From the NCBI RefSeq assembly GCF_000278215.1, contig NZ_JH725064.1, positions 553,575 through 617,574 of the forward strand: a stretch of 64,000 nucleotides of DNA, read 5' to 3'. How positions within the stretch are numbered: position 1 is the first letter of the stretch; each line of letters starts with the position of its first letter. This DNA comes from Bartonella rattimassiliensis 15908 (GTDB taxonomy: Bacteria > Pseudomonadota > Alphaproteobacteria > Rhizobiales > Rhizobiaceae). A program made the position numbers and the translations under genes. Of the stretch, positions 1 through 10,015 are shown piece after piece. The notes below the pieces were generated by a model, which searched no databases, was not told where the DNA came from, and saw only the letters and a program-made list of their open reading frames with translations.

Positions 1-9
1 GGAACAGAT

Positions 10-258
10 ATGGCACACCGTCCACCTACTATCACGCAACCAGCCATTGCACGTGCTTTACGAGAAGCTAAAAAGCAAGGAGCAGAGGTTGTAGAAATCA
101 AGCCTACTGGTGAATTATTAATTCATATCAATAAAATCGTAACACCCAGAACGACAGATAATACTTATAGCATTGATGATTTTCCACCGCTTGAAAATGA
201 ACAAGAAGACTACGATACCAGCAAAACTTGTCGTTCTGTCGACGGTATAAAGTTTTAG
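10..258 (+). CDS. small conserved protein encoded just upstream of an integrase
   Basis: An 82-residue protein with a helical, basic N-terminal half (about residues 8-25, with the pattern AxARALREAKKxG), a short beta-like stretch that reads VVEIKPTGELLIHI, and an acidic C-terminal tail (residues 55-70). I recognise this as the kind of small protein often found immediately before tyrosine integrases in Rhizobiales prophages and islands; no biochemical role is known to me. It ends 2 bases before the likely ATG of the integrase, which suggests one transcript and perhaps translational coupling. A weak purine-rich site precedes its ATG, and the true start could lie upstream of the window edge, though no longer reading is visible here. 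Possible roles (excisionase-like factor, integrase partner) are speculation. Confidence 0.6.
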   Translation: MAHRPPTITQPAIARALREAKKQGAEVVEIKPTGELLIHINKIVTPRTTDNTYSIDDFPPLENEQEDYDTSKTCRSVDGIKF

Positions 259-260
259 CC

Positions 261-1304
261 ATGCCAAAACGTCGTCCACCATATCTTGTTTGTGAACGCA
301 CACGCCATGGTAAAATCATATGGTATGTACGTATTGGTCACGGACCACGATTTCGGATTGAAGGAACCTATGGAACGCAAGAGTTTGTCGATAATTATAC
401 GCTTGCTCTTAAGCAAGCGCAAAATGGCACCTCCAAGAAAAGAAAACAAACCAGACTTGTAGAGGGCTCTTTCGATTGGTTGTTGCATCAATATTTACAA
501 AGCATGCAATGGCATAATCAATCAGAATCTACTAAAAAAGTTAAGTATAGAATTCTGAACAATGTTTCTAAACATATCGGTGAACGCGCATATAAAAGCA
601 TAGGAAAACATCATATTCTTGATGCCGTAGATAGAAGACGTGAGACTCCCGCAGCAGCAAAACATTTTTTGACTTCTTTAAACGGTCTCTTTAATTGGGC
701 GGTTGATAATGCTCTTTTAAACAGAAATCCTGCTTTTAATATAAAAGCGCCAAAATCTCTTAACAGCGAAGGATTAGCGCCATGGCTAGAAGAGGATATC
801 GATAAATATTATAAACAATGGGCTATTGGTACCCATGAACGCGTATGGGTTGATGTGCTTCTTTATACGGGCTTGCGCCGTGGAGATGCCGTTCGTATCG
901 GTTGGAAAGATGTAAAAGATAATATCATTCATCTCAAAACAGAAAAGAGCCAATTTAAAACAGATGTTTTTCTCCCTATTTTGCCTGAACTCGCAGAAAC
1001 TCTTAAAATTGGTCCCGTAGGTGATGAAACATTCATTTGCGGAAAAGGTGGAAATAAGCTCGTAAAAGAAAGTTTTGGGAATCTGTTTCGTGAAGCATGT
1101 AATGCAGCAGGAATTAAAAAATCGGCTCACGGCTTGCGAAAATTAGCAGCAACACGCGCCGCCAATGCTGGTGCTACAGTTTCCCAAATGAAAGCGCTTT
1201 TTGGCTGGACAGAAGATAAAATGGCATCCCTTTATACTAAAACAGCAGATAGAAAACGATTAGCAATAGAAGCAATAAAAAAGCTACAAAAAGGTTCGGG
1301 ATAG
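261..1304 (+). CDS. tyrosine recombinase / phage-type integrase (island integrase 1)
   Basis: Site-specific recombinase of the lambda integrase family, 347 residues from the ATG two bases after the preceding ORF; an in-frame ATG 33 bases further upstream overlaps that ORF and is less likely. The N-terminal region (about 1-60) is short and basic, a SAM-like core-binding region follows (about 70-165), then the catalytic domain. The catalytic set is visible: Arg206 in TGLRRGD, His290 and Arg293 in HGLR, Trp316 in the place often held by the second His, and the nucleophile Tyr325 in LYTK. The gene runs toward the 3' end of tRNA-Arg(TCT), 77 bases away, the classical arrangement for an element integrated in a tRNA gene. 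The frame is intact, so the protein may be active. It is not closely similar to the integrase at 56.3 kb: different length and catalytic-domain spacing. Confidence 0.9.
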   Translation: MPKRRPPYLVCERTRHGKIIWYVRIGHGPRFRIEGTYGTQEFVDNYTLALKQAQNGTSKKRKQTRLVEGSFDWLLHQYLQSMQWHNQSESTKKVKYRILNNVSKHIGERAYKSIGKHHILDAVDRRRETPAAAKHFLTSLNGLFNWAVDNALLNRNPAFNIKAPKSLNSEGLAPWLEEDIDKYYKQWAIGTHERVWVDVLLYTGLRRGDAVRIGWKDVKDNIIHLKTEKSQFKTDVFLPILPELAETLKIGPVGDETFICGKGGNKLVKESFGNLFREACNAAGIKKSAHGLRKLAATRAANAGATVSQMKALFGWTEDKMASLYTKTADRKRLAIEAIKKLQKGSG

Positions 1305-1360
1305 ACATAAAAATAAGTCAAAAGAATCAATAGACTCAAAATGCCCGAACTTTTATATAA
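1290..1360 (+). terminator. possible integrase 1 terminator (long-loop hairpin)
   Basis: An approximately 11-bp stem pairs 1290-1300 (ending GGTTCGGG, across the integrase stop codon) with 1344-1354 (CCCGAACTTTT), separated by about 43 bases, and runs into a T-rich stretch. The loop is longer than in a standard intrinsic terminator, so this is tentative; it may instead be a recombinase arm-site structure. Confidence 0.3.
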
Positions 1361-1381
1361 CCTATTGATTTTATTTAAACT

Positions 1382-1458
<77 letters not shown>

Positions 1459-1497
1459 CAAATGATTATTTTCCCAATTCAAAATAGCATCTTTAAC

Positions 1498-1806
1498 TCA
1501 ATGTGTCCAAGCTTGCTGCCGATCACTGCGAAAATTATCAGAATAAGAAACAGCACGTCGAATTGACATATGTGTCTTTTCTACGCGATAAGGGATAGCA
1601 TTCTTGCATGCAAAAGCAATTGCTTCTTCCTTGCTATTAAAACGGATGCTTATCTGATTATTCATATCAGATGTCGCAGTGTATCCCATAAGAGGTTCTA
1701 GCATTTTTGCTTTCATTGGTTCGTACTGCAGAATCCAAAAAACTGTATTTCCCCTCTTACCTGACTGCATAGCTGTCTTAGCAGGACTATAAATACGTGC
1801 GATCAT
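1498..1806 (-). CDS. NDUFS4-like accessory subunit of respiratory complex I (ETC complex I subunit conserved region)
   Basis: A protein of 102 residues starting MIARIYSP, the characteristic opening of the bacterial homologues of mitochondrial NDUFS4 (18-kDa subunit). Family signatures present include ARIYxPAKxAMQSGKxxTxxWxLxYEP near the N terminus, and the later segment with SKEEAIAFACKNAIPYRVE. In alphaproteobacteria this subunit sits on the peripheral arm of NADH:quinone oxidoreductase and helps hold the N module. I chose the ATG at 1806 because AAGGG/AAAGG lies just upstream; the frame is open to 1860 but those extra residues are not family-like. The gene lies alone between tRNA-Arg and tRNA-Pro on the same strand. 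The main nuo operon is not in this window. Confidence 0.85.
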   Translation of the reverse strand: MIARIYSPAKTAMQSGKRGNTVFWILQYEPMKAKMLEPLMGYTATSDMNNQISIRFNSKEEAIAFACKNAIPYRVEKTHMSIRRAVSYSDNFRSDRQQAWTH

Positions 1807-1892
1807 GCCTTTTCCCTTCATATTACAGAATATTTGAATGATCGTTTTCACCAGACTCACCCAGTTGGATCACTCTCACACACCTCAAAATA

Positions 1893-1969
1893 TGGTCGGA
1901 GCGATAGGATTCGAACCTACGACCCCCTGATCCCAAATCAGGTGCGCTACCAGACTGCGCTACGCTCCG
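1893..1969 (-). tRNA. tRNA-Pro(TGG)
   Basis: A complete 77-nt cloverleaf on the minus strand. The acceptor stem CGGAGCG pairs perfectly with CGCTCCG, the anticodon loop contains TGG within TTTGGGA, the T arm holds GGTTCGAATCC, and CCA is encoded. It starts with C1, as usual for bacterial tRNA-Pro. Confidence 0.95.
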
Positions 1970-1994
1970 CCACTCACATTTATTTAATGCACAC

Positions 1995-2023
1995 TTCCTA
2001 AAATTTTCACAGCGGAAGTGCAA
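1995..2023 (-). promoter_or_regulatory. possible tRNA-Pro promoter
   Basis: On the minus strand TTGCAC (2023-2018) and TAGGAA (2000-1995) are 17 bases apart and lie about 26 bases before the tRNA 5' end. The -35 match is good and the -10 match is poor, so this is only a candidate. Confidence 0.3.
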
Positions 2024-2614
2024 GAGCAAAAAACACATTTTTTTATTTTTGTTACATTTCTTTACAAAAAAGAACATTTTAAAATTTTTTCTTACTCAAT
2101 AATATATTTATCGACAGAAATAAAAAACAACATCCGTATAAAAATCCAATCGATATTATAAAAATTAATGAACATCTCGATAAAGATTTGATAATTTATA
2201 CGGCTAAGCAAGCTCTCACTGTATCAAAACATATCCTACAGATATAATTTTTAGAAAAAAAACCAAATATCACAAAAAACTTTTTTAAAAGGAAGTTAAG
2301 CTAAATATTTACACTCTGCTCACCTAAAATCCAGCTGTATCATGAGAAACTAAGATTCTTTTTTCTATCCTCTCAAGGGCTCTTATTCAAAAACTCTAAG
2401 TTTTCCTATAATCTCTCCATAAACAACAAATATTCTTCAAACCATCAAAGTTTCATTATAAATAAAGTAAAGAGCTTTTTTAGAATCATTTTCAAATGCA
2501 AAAATATATAAAGATTTTGTACATGCTATGAAAAGAGTACAACAAAATCTCAAGACCACTTAACTTAGATACATTACAAAAGTGAAAAATACTATTCTTC
2601 ACTTTTAGCGGCTA
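2024..2614. other. AT-rich intergenic spacer, no gene seen
   Basis: About 590 bases between the tRNA-Pro promoter region and the hdaA terminator. All frames are broken by frequent stops and no RNA gene or recognisable gene remnant was found. A short inverted repeat (AAAGTGAA at 2579-2586 with TTCACTTT at 2598-2605) lies near its right end and has no clear T tract. Confidence 0.5.
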
Positions 2615-2637
2615 TCAAAAAAGCAGAAAATCTGCTT
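2612..2637 (-). terminator. intrinsic terminator of the permease-hdaA operon
   Basis: On the minus strand a perfect 7-bp stem, AAGCAGA / TCTGCTT (2637-2631 with 2627-2621) and a 3-base loop, is followed at once by six T residues. It lies about 57 bases after the hdaA stop codon. Confidence 0.7.
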
Positions 2638-2693
2638 GTGTTTTCAGATATTGAACTAAGAAAAGAACAAAGAAGCTATAATTAAGGACGCGT

Positions 2694-3383
2694 TTACGGA
2701 ATTTCTTTATTCAAAACTTCAGCAATAACAGCGCGTGTTATTTTTCTTTTTCTCTGTAATGCCAATTGATCAACGGACTTAATAACATACTTCAATGAAA
2801 ATAAAGAACGTTCACAATGGCTTACAAGATAATAAATCGTATCTGGATGTACAATAAGTTGCCGATCGGAAAAAAGCTTGAAGGCAATAGCTGTTAACAA
2901 TGCATCATCAGGCTGATTAATTTCAACTAACATAACCGAATTAAGACGACTTTTTAGATCATTTAACTTTAAATTCCAAGCTGAAGGAAGTGTACGTGCC
3001 GTTATCAATAAAGTAGCTTGTTGTACATCAAGATTTGCTTGCTTAATACTGTTAATTAAATGGAAAAGTTCTATCTCACTAATTTCCCCTGCATCAATAT
3101 CCTCCATTAAAAATGACCGCCCTAAAGAAGCCATAGCAACAGCCTGATCAATTTTATTGCGCTCAATCTTGAATGCATTTGCTTTTTGAAGCCATATACT
3201 CGAAAAGTGCGTTTTTCCAGATCCTTCTTTTCCTACGAGAACCGCAATAGGTAAATTCCAGTTTGGCCAATGATCAATAAGCTGAAAAGCCATACGATTG
3301 CTATCTGTTACCACTAAATCATCAAATTGAAAAACCGGATTATGAGGAAAATTTAAAGATAATTGCGTTTCATATCCATTCAT
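2694..3383 (-). CDS. hdaA: HdaA, DnaA-related regulatory protein (regulatory inactivation of DnaA)
   Basis: A 229-residue protein with the AAA+ fold of DnaA domain III but without the C-terminal DNA-binding domain IV, which matches the Hda/HdaA family. The N-terminal motif QLSLNF (residues 7-12) is a beta-clamp-binding motif of the type Hda uses to dock on the sliding clamp. Walker A is GKEGSGKT at 51-58; a Walker-B-like segment (FLMEDID) lies near 92-98. In E. coli and Caulobacter the family stimulates ATP hydrolysis on DnaA after initiation, preventing re-initiation; that role is inferred here. Its start codon overlaps the stop of the upstream permease gene by 4 bases (ATGA type), so the two are co-translated. 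Annotation pipelines often call it simply DnaA. Confidence 0.85.
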   Translation of the reverse strand: MNGYETQLSLNFPHNPVFQFDDLVVTDSNRMAFQLIDHWPNWNLPIAVLVGKEGSGKTHFSSIWLQKANAFKIERNKIDQAVAMASLGRSFLMEDIDAGEISEIELFHLINSIKQANLDVQQATLLITARTLPSAWNLKLNDLKSRLNSVMLVEINQPDDALLTAIAFKLFSDRQLIVHPDTIYYLVSHCERSLFSLKYVIKSVDQLALQRKRKITRAVIAEVLNKEIP

Positions 3384-4591
3384 TTTAGCGGCTCCGAATT
3401 TCCACTTCGCGAATACATCTGAGAACTAAGATAAGTATGAAGAGCAAAACGAACTAAAACCCCGACAGCAGCCGCTGAAGGAACAGCAACAAGCATACCA
3501 GTAAAACCAAAGAGTGAAGAAAAAGCAAAAAGTGAAAACATCAACCACACAGGATGTAACCCCACTGATGACCCTACAAGTTTTGGTTGAAGAATATAAC
3601 CTTCAATAAATTGACCAACCAAAAAAAGTGCCATCACAACGATGATTCCCTCCCAATTATTGGGATAAAACTGAACCCATGCAATACCAACAGAAAGTAT
3701 CAAACCACTCAATGTGCCAATATAAGGAATAAAGCTAATAAGGCCAATAAACATACCAATCAAAAGGCTAAAATTGAGTCCTACAATCGTTAAACCAATA
3801 GCATAATAGCCTCCCAATATCAGGCAAACTGTTCCTTGTCCACGAACAAAGCCTGCGACAGCTCTATCCATTTCATAAAAAATGCTACGAACAGTTTCAA
3901 GATGATCACGCGGTATTAACGAATCAATTGCTGCCACCATACGTGGCCAATCTAATAACATATAAAATGCCACCACAGGCGCCACAACAAATAGGCTAAC
4001 GATATTAACGATAGATTTTCCTGACTTTAAAAGTGAATTCAAAAGAGATGTAATAAAATCAGAGCCTTCCCCCAAAAATCCCTTAATATTACTGTGTAAT
4101 TCATTCGGATCACTTCCAAAATAGCGTCTAATCCAATCAAAATCATACTTAACAAAAAAGATTTGAATACGATTAATATAAACGGGTAAACCATCCCTCA
4201 CAAATTGCTGTATTTGCGAACTAATAATAGGAATCAAAATAACTAAAGCAGCAACAAAAATAATAACAATAAATAAAGTAATGAGGACAGTCCCAAACAC
4301 ACGACGAATACCAAATCTTTCAAGTAATTGAACACTGGGATTAAGAAAATAAGCCAACACAATCCCTGCCACAAAAGGAAGCAAAACTGATCCCAAAACA
4401 AACATAAAAATAATGAAAAAAACCAGTGTACTAAGCCAAAAAAGAATTTGCTTTTTCATATTATTCGGTAACGGTAATTGAGTATATGCTGGCACATAAG
4501 TTTTATAATAATCACGGGATGTATTTTCACTTACTTTTTTTTTCATAAATTGCCAAGAAGACTGTTTGTGGTCATCTGATATCTTATTCAT
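3380..4591 (-). CDS. AI-2E family (PerM/YdiK-type) membrane permease
   Basis: A 403-residue polytopic membrane protein. It has an N-terminal hydrophobic block (about 40-100), a soluble stretch around 110-190 containing the amphipathic QIQQFVRDGLPVYINRIQ region, and a C-terminal hydrophobic block ending LVAVPSAAAVGVLVRFAL, all typical of the AI-2E/UPF0118 family. Substrates of this family are poorly defined; some members act as ion/H+ antiporters, and the AI-2 export role is shown for few. I placed the start at the ATG at 4591 because AGGG lies 7 bases before it; the frame is open to 4627. It is the first gene of a two-gene operon with hdaA and divergent from purM, an arrangement I recall from other Rhizobiales. 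Confidence 0.8.
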   Translation of the reverse strand: MNKISDDHKQSSWQFMKKKVSENTSRDYYKTYVPAYTQLPLPNNMKKQILFWLSTLVFFIIFMFVLGSVLLPFVAGIVLAYFLNPSVQLLERFGIRRVFGTVLITLFIVIIFVAALVILIPIISSQIQQFVRDGLPVYINRIQIFFVKYDFDWIRRYFGSDPNELHSNIKGFLGEGSDFITSLLNSLLKSGKSIVNIVSLFVVAPVVAFYMLLDWPRMVAAIDSLIPRDHLETVRSIFYEMDRAVAGFVRGQGTVCLILGGYYAIGLTIVGLNFSLLIGMFIGLISFIPYIGTLSGLILSVGIAWVQFYPNNWEGIIVVMALFLVGQFIEGYILQPKLVGSSVGLHPVWLMFSLFAFSSLFGFTGMLVAVPSAAAVGVLVRFALHTYLSSQMYSRSGNSEPLK

Positions 4592-4761
4592 AAAATACCC
4601 TAAAAATATCCTAAAAAAACTCTTCACAAAAAGTTATAAACATCTTCAAAATAAGCTACAAGAAAAGTTAGTTATTTTCTTATCAAGATCTCTTGCAGAG
4701 AAAACTCTATCATGGCATTGCGTAATATCAAAATCTGATTTTCCATTAAAGGAAGGCTCCA

Positions 4762-5853
4762 ATGAGTAATCAAGACCTTACAAAGAATAAATCCAAGGCT
4801 AGTCTTACCTACGCAAAAGCCGGTGTAAATATCGATGCGGGTAATGCCATGGTAGAAAAGATTAAACCCTTTATACGCGCAACAAAACGAGTTGGAGCAG
4901 ATGCAGAAATTGGTGGATTTGGTGGCCTTTTTGACTTAAAAGCAGCCGGCTTTACAGATCCTATCCTAGTAGCAGCCAATGATGGTGTGGGCACAAAATT
5001 AAAAATTGCCATTGAAGTAGGTCACCATAACACTGTAGGTATTGATCTCGTAGCTATGTGTGTCAATGATTTACTTGTACAAGGTGCTGAACCTCTCTTT
5101 TTCCTGGATTATTTTGCAACTGGAAGGCTTGATCCCGAACAAGGTGCTGCAATCATTTCTGGAATTGCAGAAGGATGTAAACAAGCTGGTACTGCTCTTA
5201 TTGGAGGAGAAACTGCAGAAATGCCAGGAATGTATGCAGAAGGAGATTATGATCTAGCAGGTTTTGCTGTAGGAGCATGCGAACGCAACATGCTTCTCCC
5301 TTCAAAAAACCTGACAGAAGGTGATATTATATTAGGTCTAAGCGCCTCCGGAATTCATTCCAATGGATTTTCGCTTGTTCGACGAATCATCCATCAAAGT
5401 CATCTAAAGTGGAACGACCCTGCCCCATTTGCTCCCCAAAACAGTCTTGGGACAGCACTTCTTACACCAACCCGCATTTATGTGAAGCCTCTTCTTCCCA
5501 TCATGCGCAAGTATGAAGGAATCAAAGCCCTTGCTCATATTACGGGTGGCGGCTTTCCCGAAAATGTTCCACGTGTTATTCCATCTTCTCTCTGTGCTGA
5601 AATTAATCTTTCTACCATCAATGTTCCAGAAATATTTTCATGGATTTACAAACAAGGTGAAATAGAAAAAACAGAAATGTTAAGAACATTCAATTGTGGT
5701 ATTGGCATGATTATTATCGTAACGCAGCATGCAGCTGAAACAATTACGAAAGCTCTTGAAAGAAATGGAGAAATTGTGACTCCACTTGGCATTTTAACAA
5801 AACGCCAAGACCCAAATAAAGGCATATTTTATAAAGGAGAACTGCATTTATGA
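4762..5853 (+). CDS. purM: phosphoribosylformylglycinamidine cyclo-ligase (AIR synthetase)
   Basis: Catalyses ATP-dependent ring closure of FGAM to aminoimidazole ribonucleotide, step 5 of de novo purine synthesis. It is 363 residues, the usual length. The PurM signatures are present: [10 protein letters not shown] at 74-83 in the N-terminal ATP-binding half, [12 protein letters not shown] near 93-104, GGETAEMP at 148-155, and [16 protein letters not shown] and [13 protein letters not shown] in the C-terminal half. A good ribosome binding site (AAGGAAGG) precedes the ATG. Its last codons overlap purN by 4 bases (ATGA), so purM and purN form a coupled operon. The substrate is made by PurS/PurQ/PurL, encoded 10 kb away in the window. 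Confidence 0.97.
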   Translation: MSNQDLTKNKSKASLTYAKAGVNIDAGNAMVEKIKPFIRATKRVGADAEIGGFGGLFDLKAAGFTDPILVAANDGVGTKLKIAIEVGHHNTVGIDLVAMCVNDLLVQGAEPLFFLDYFATGRLDPEQGAAIISGIAEGCKQAGTALIGGETAEMPGMYAEGDYDLAGFAVGACERNMLLPSKNLTEGDIILGLSASGIHSNGFSLVRRIIHQSHLKWNDPAPFAPQNSLGTALLTPTRIYVKPLLPIMRKYEGIKALAHITGGGFPENVPRVIPSSLCAEINLSTINVPEIFSWIYKQGEIEKTEMLRTFNCGIGMIIIVTQHAAETITKALERNGEIVTPLGILTKRQDPNKGIFYKGELHL

Positions 5854-6461
5854 AAAAGCAAATTGTTGTTTTCATTTCTGGAAATGGATCTAATATGGTT
5901 GCTCTTGCTCAAGCAAGTCAACAAAAGGAATACCCTGCTAAAATTGTTGCTGTTATTTGTGATAATCCGCATGCAAAAGGTATTGAAAAGGCAGAAAACT
6001 ATAACTTACCTATTCATATTGTTGATCGCAAAATCTACAGAACAAGAGAAGAGCATGAAGAAGATATTTTTACGATTTTAGATCAATATAAGCCAGATTT
6101 TCTCTGCTTTGCGGGGTTTATGCGCCTTATCTCATCACATTTCGTCAAACGTTACGAAGGACGAATTTTAAACATTCATCCTTCTCTTTTACCTTCATTT
6201 AAAGGTTTAAATACACATGAAAAAGTTCTACACGCAGGTGTAAAAATCACAGGGTGCACTGTCCATATCGTTACAGAAGATATAGATGCAGGAAAAATTC
6301 TTGCTCAAGCAGCTGTTCCAGTCTGTATTCATGATACCGCAGAGTGTTTAGCACAGCGAGTTCTTAAAGCAGAGCATAAACTTTACCCGAAAGCCTTAAA
6401 AGTATTTATTGAAGGAAATAGCAAAATGATCGATACGCAACAACAACTTTTATCTTTTTGA
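5850..6461 (+). CDS. purN: phosphoribosylglycinamide formyltransferase (GAR transformylase)
   Basis: Transfers a formyl group from 10-formyl-THF to GAR, step 3 of purine synthesis. The protein is 203 residues. The phosphate-binding loop ISGNGSNM is at 9-16, and the catalytic triad known from E. coli (Asn106, His108, Asp144) is matched by Asn108 and His110 in [12 protein letters not shown] and by Asp146 in EDIDAG. It is translationally coupled to purM through a 4-base overlap. No clear terminator was seen downstream; the next gene (cckA) is convergent, 280 bases away. Confidence 0.97.
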   Translation: MKKQIVVFISGNGSNMVALAQASQQKEYPAKIVAVICDNPHAKGIEKAENYNLPIHIVDRKIYRTREEHEEDIFTILDQYKPDFLCFAGFMRLISSHFVKRYEGRILNIHPSLLPSFKGLNTHEKVLHAGVKITGCTVHIVTEDIDAGKILAQAAVPVCIHDTAECLAQRVLKAEHKLYPKALKVFIEGNSKMIDTQQQLLSF

Positions 6462-6741
6462 ATGTATCAATAAATCTATTAATCAGCATTCTCCAACGTT
6501 GTGCACACAACTTATCTTCCTCATCCCTAAGTTAAGCCCTATGAAATATTGATATGAGCAACTTTATTTTTTCATAAAGTTTCGCAAAATACATGTTTTT
6601 TTGAATTTTAGTTAAATTTCTAAAATTCTCTTCTTTGTTCAGTTTTCTAACATTACCATGAATTTTATTTATCAAAATACTCTCATATTTCATCTAAAAA
6701 ATCTTAAAATACGCAATTTTTCTATTGCATAAATTTTTGTA

Positions 6742-9273
6742 TCATGACGAAAGTGTTTCTTTAACTGTTTGAGCTAACTGTTTGAGCGTAAAAGGTTTAG
6801 ATAAAAAACCAAAAATAGCATCTTGTGGAAGATTTTTAGTAAAAGCATCTTTTGCATATCCAGAAACGAAAAGAAATTTTATATCAGGATATTTTTTACG
6901 GACTTCTTTAAGTAAAGTAGGCCCATCCATTTCTGGCATCACCACATCGGAAACAATAATATCAATAACTCCTTTCTTTTCCTCAAGAACAGAAAGTGCT
7001 TCTACCCCACTTGCCGCCTCTAAAACCGTATATCCTCTCATTTGAAGAGCCCTTATCCCCCCCATTCTGACAGAATCTTCATCCTCAACCAATAAAACAG
7101 TCGCAGATCCTGTTAAATCTATATTTTTGTCTTTCTCCTCATCTTTTTCAATATTCTGAGCAGTTTCTTCTTTTATATCAGGAATATAACGAGGCAAAAA
7201 AATATGAAATGTTGCCCCCTCTCCCTCTTTACTTTCACAATAAATGTACCCACCTGTCTGCTTGATAATTCCATAAACCATTGATAAACCAAGGCCTGTT
7301 CCTTTTCCAACTTCTTTTGTTGTAAAAAATGGTTCAAACATTTTTTCTTGTATAGCAGCAGATATCCCACTCCCTGTATCTGAAACAGTCAATTGGACAT
7401 ACTCACCCATTACTAAGCCAAGATGATTAAATTCAGCACTTTGTTGTTTTGTAATATTGTTTGTCGCAATTGTAATCAAACCTCTATCTAACATAGCGTC
7501 CCGCGCATTAATAACCAAGTTCATAATAACACGCTGAAAAGACGCTTGATCGACTTCAACACTCCATAAGTCTCTTCCATGGATAATTTTTAACTGAATA
7601 TTATTACCCAAAAGTGGTAAAAGAAGATTACGAATATCTGATAAAAACTCTGTAAAATCAACTTCTTCAGGTCGAAGTGTTTGCTTTCTAGAAAAAGCTA
7701 ATAATTGCTGTACAAGAGCAGCAGCTCGATTAGCGTTATTTTTAATATTGATAAGATCAGCATGAGCAGGATCAGAACTACGATGCGTATTTAAAAGAAG
7801 ATCACATGACATTAAAATTGCTGTTAAAACATTATTAAAATCATGAGCAATGCCGCCTGCCAATTGTCCAACAGCTTGCATTTTCTGACTTTGCATCATT
7901 TTATCTTCAAGTGTTTTTTGTTCTGTTGTTTCAATGACAGAGATAATGACCAAATCTTGCAATGCATCACCATGATATGGCGATACAGACATAACATGAA
8001 GACGTAAATGGCGTTCTTCATTTTTTTCTAAAACTGTTTCGAGAGAAACAAAATAATTTTTATTTGTTGCAGTTTTCTGAAAGGCACGCTCTAACAGCAC
8101 ATGATCACGATGAGAAATAACATCATAAAAACTGATCGTTTTATCCATACATCCCGTAAGTGCTGAAAAAGCATTATTCATATGAACCAATTGCCCTTCC
8201 TGATCCACTACGGCTATTGCAAAAGGACTCGCATCAAAATATTCACTTAGTATACTAGGCAATTTTGCTTGATCATTCTCTTTTTTTTGTATTTGTTGTG
8301 GAATGATCACAATACGATAAATGATCTCCTCCTCTAAGCGAGAAGAAACAGATATAAAACAATGGAATATTTTCTCACAAGTCGTCTGTGAATTTAAACA
8401 TAACGAAAATCTATAGGGTAAAGGGTAACCTGAATTTTGATATTTATTGATTTGCAAACCAATATCACGCCACGAGCTCTTAGCGCCAATACTATCAAAT
8501 AACGAATTAAAATTATATTGACCAACCGAGAAATTTGCTAAATCAATTGAAAACCATTCGGCAAAAACCGCATTGGCATAAAGAATAGTTCCTTGTGTAT
8601 TAACGGATACAAAACCAACAGGGGCTTGATCCAAATGATTGATAGCTTCTTGAAGGTTTGAGAAAAAAATTTCTCGCGTTTGTTGTAAATGCGATATATT
8701 AGCAATACGCCAAAATAAAAGATTTTTTTTCTGTTTTGTGATAGGCTGCACGGAGATATTGTACCAACTAGATTTTTGGGATGTAGAATCGGCAAAAATT
8801 GGTCGCTCTACTCTTAATTCCTCTTGCGCTGCAAGATTATTACAGGCAGCAACCTTTAAGCGATACGAAAGTGCACCAGCCCCTGGAAGATCAGCAATAA
8901 CCATATAACAAGACGCTTCAGGCTTATAGGTTAGGATTTTTCGATAGTTTTGATTAGAATAATAAACAATACCAGAAAGATCAGAGATAACAATTGCATC
9001 ATCACTACTATTAAAGATGCTAAAATCAATATCTTCATGCAACCACAATTCATGGTATCTTAAAATGCCCATTCCACTCAAAACGAGTGTTGCAACACCA
9101 ATAATTGCTAGAATCAAAAAAGATACCAACGTAGCCTTTTGCAAATAGCTTTGTGGATAAAAAAAACCTAAAATATCTATAATGAAAAGAAAAACTAAGA
9201 TAAAAATAACAACTCCCCGATGAAAAAAAGATGTAGACGCTGATCTTTTATTATTTTCAAAACCATTATCCAT
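6742..9273 (-). CDS. cckA: CckA-type hybrid sensor histidine kinase
   Basis: An 843-residue membrane kinase that in alphaproteobacteria feeds phosphate through ChpT to CtrA and so controls cell division and replication. Two hydrophobic segments (about 20-40 and 47-70) anchor it; PAS-type sensor regions follow (roughly 85-200, 210-320 and 345-455). The dimerisation/phosphoacceptor helix carries [13 protein letters not shown] with His477. The ATPase domain has the N box (VINARDAM), DTGSGI and [14 protein letters not shown]-terminal receiver domain carries phosphoacceptor Asp776 in [11 protein letters not shown] and a Lys in LSKPF. The TM-PAS-HK-REC order and the HDFNN variant of the H box are those of CckA. 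It is monocistronic and divergent from the FliO-like gene; ChpT and CtrA are not in the window. Confidence 0.92.
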   Translation of the reverse strand: MDNGFENNKRSASTSFFHRGVVIFILVFLFIIDILGFFYPQSYLQKATLVSFLILAIIGVATLVLSGMGILRYHELWLHEDIDFSIFNSSDDAIVISDLSGIVYYSNQNYRKILTYKPEASCYMVIADLPGAGALSYRLKVAACNNLAAQEELRVERPIFADSTSQKSSWYNISVQPITKQKKNLLFWRIANISHLQQTREIFFSNLQEAINHLDQAPVGFVSVNTQGTILYANAVFAEWFSIDLANFSVGQYNFNSLFDSIGAKSSWRDIGLQINKYQNSGYPLPYRFSLCLNSQTTCEKIFHCFISVSSRLEEEIIYRIVIIPQQIQKKENDQAKLPSILSEYFDASPFAIAVVDQEGQLVHMNNAFSALTGCMDKTISFYDVISHRDHVLLERAFQKTATNKNYFVSLETVLEKNEERHLRLHVMSVSPYHGDALQDLVIISVIETTEQKTLEDKMMQSQKMQAVGQLAGGIAHDFNNVLTAILMSCDLLLNTHRSSDPAHADLINIKNNANRAAALVQQLLAFSRKQTLRPEEVDFTEFLSDIRNLLLPLLGNNIQLKIIHGRDLWSVEVDQASFQRVIMNLVINARDAMLDRGLITIATNNITKQQSAEFNHLGLVMGEYVQLTVSDTGSGISAAIQEKMFEPFFTTKEVGKGTGLGLSMVYGIIKQTGGYIYCESKEGEGATFHIFLPRYIPDIKEETAQNIEKDEEKDKNIDLTGSATVLLVEDEDSVRMGGIRALQMRGYTVLEAASGVEALSVLEEKKGVIDIIVSDVVMPEMDGPTLLKEVRKKYPDIKFLFVSGYAKDAFTKNLPQDAIFGFLSKPFTLKQLAQTVKETLSS

Positions 9274-9487
9274 CGCTCTTTACCTTAGATCACAGCTGTT
9301 TCTCATGTCACGAAAGTTCCTTTATATTCATTGTTATAAAGTATATATTATGATATTATCTATCTAAGAAAGCTCACTTAATATTTAAAAGTTTATTTCT
9401 TGTATTTAAGTAAACCTTTTGAGGGTAAGTTTAATAAATTTATCTCAATAAAAAATAGTATTTCCATGCCAAGATGGGAGAAAATTT

Positions 9488-9961
9488 ATGTATATCTGGT
9501 TATCAGACCAAATAGGTGTATTTGCTGCGAACATAATAATTAGCTTTTTGCTTTTTATAATAACAGCCGTAGCTCTTACCATAATTATCGTGTTTTTACG
9601 CTGTTTAAATACAGGAAGATTTAGCACTAACAGGAAAAAAAGACTATCACGATTAGCAATATGTGAAGTAATTTCTATAGATAGAGTACGTCGCCTTATT
9701 TTAGTTCGCTGCGATAATAAAGAATATTTACTCCTTATTGGCGGATTAACAGACGTGGTTGTGGAATCCGATATTATCAATACAGCCCAACAAGGGAAAG
9801 AAACACACACCCATCCAAACTCCTACCTTTCAAAAAAAAACGAAACATCAGATAAAAGCCCCTCTCCCTTTACGAATCACCCCATACAAGATTCAGCAAT
9901 TACGGCTGAAATCGAAGGGCGACAAGAACCATCTTTATTTATTCCTACCTCTCAAAAATAA
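9488..9961 (+). CDS. FliO-like membrane protein
   Basis: A 157-residue protein with one strong membrane segment (about residues 16-38), then a basic stretch (TNRKKRLS) and a small beta-rich domain (about 55-92) with RRLILVRCDNKEYLLLIGG, which is the signature region of FliO/MopB: a signal-anchor followed by a domain that reads as R-V-x-L-V-x-x-x-x-x-x-L-L-I-G-G. FliO is an assembly factor for the flagellar export gate. The tail from 100 on is polar and looks disordered. No other flagellar gene lies in the window; it sits between cckA (divergent) and dksA (convergent). GGGAGA lies 7 bases before the ATG. Whether it works in flagellar assembly here or has been repurposed cannot be told from sequence. 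Confidence 0.65.
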   Translation: MYIWLSDQIGVFAANIIISFLLFIITAVALTIIIVFLRCLNTGRFSTNRKKRLSRLAICEVISIDRVRRLILVRCDNKEYLLLIGGLTDVVVESDIINTAQQGKETHTHPNSYLSKKNETSDKSPSPFTNHPIQDSAITAEIEGRQEPSLFIPTSQK

Positions 9962-10015
9962 AAAATAGACAATTTTATCACCACAAACTTCGTTTATTTA
10001 TTATTTTTAATGGTT

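Noticed and set aside
1823..2077. Minus-strand ORF of 84 codons over tRNA-Pro
   Set aside because: It contains the VAQSGSAPDLGSGGRRFESYRSD-like string produced by reading through a tRNA-Pro gene; it is not a protein.
9445..9810. Minus-strand ORF of 121 codons over the FliO-like gene
   Set aside because: The plus strand has the membrane segment, the FliO-type domain and a good ribosome binding site; the opposite frame has none.
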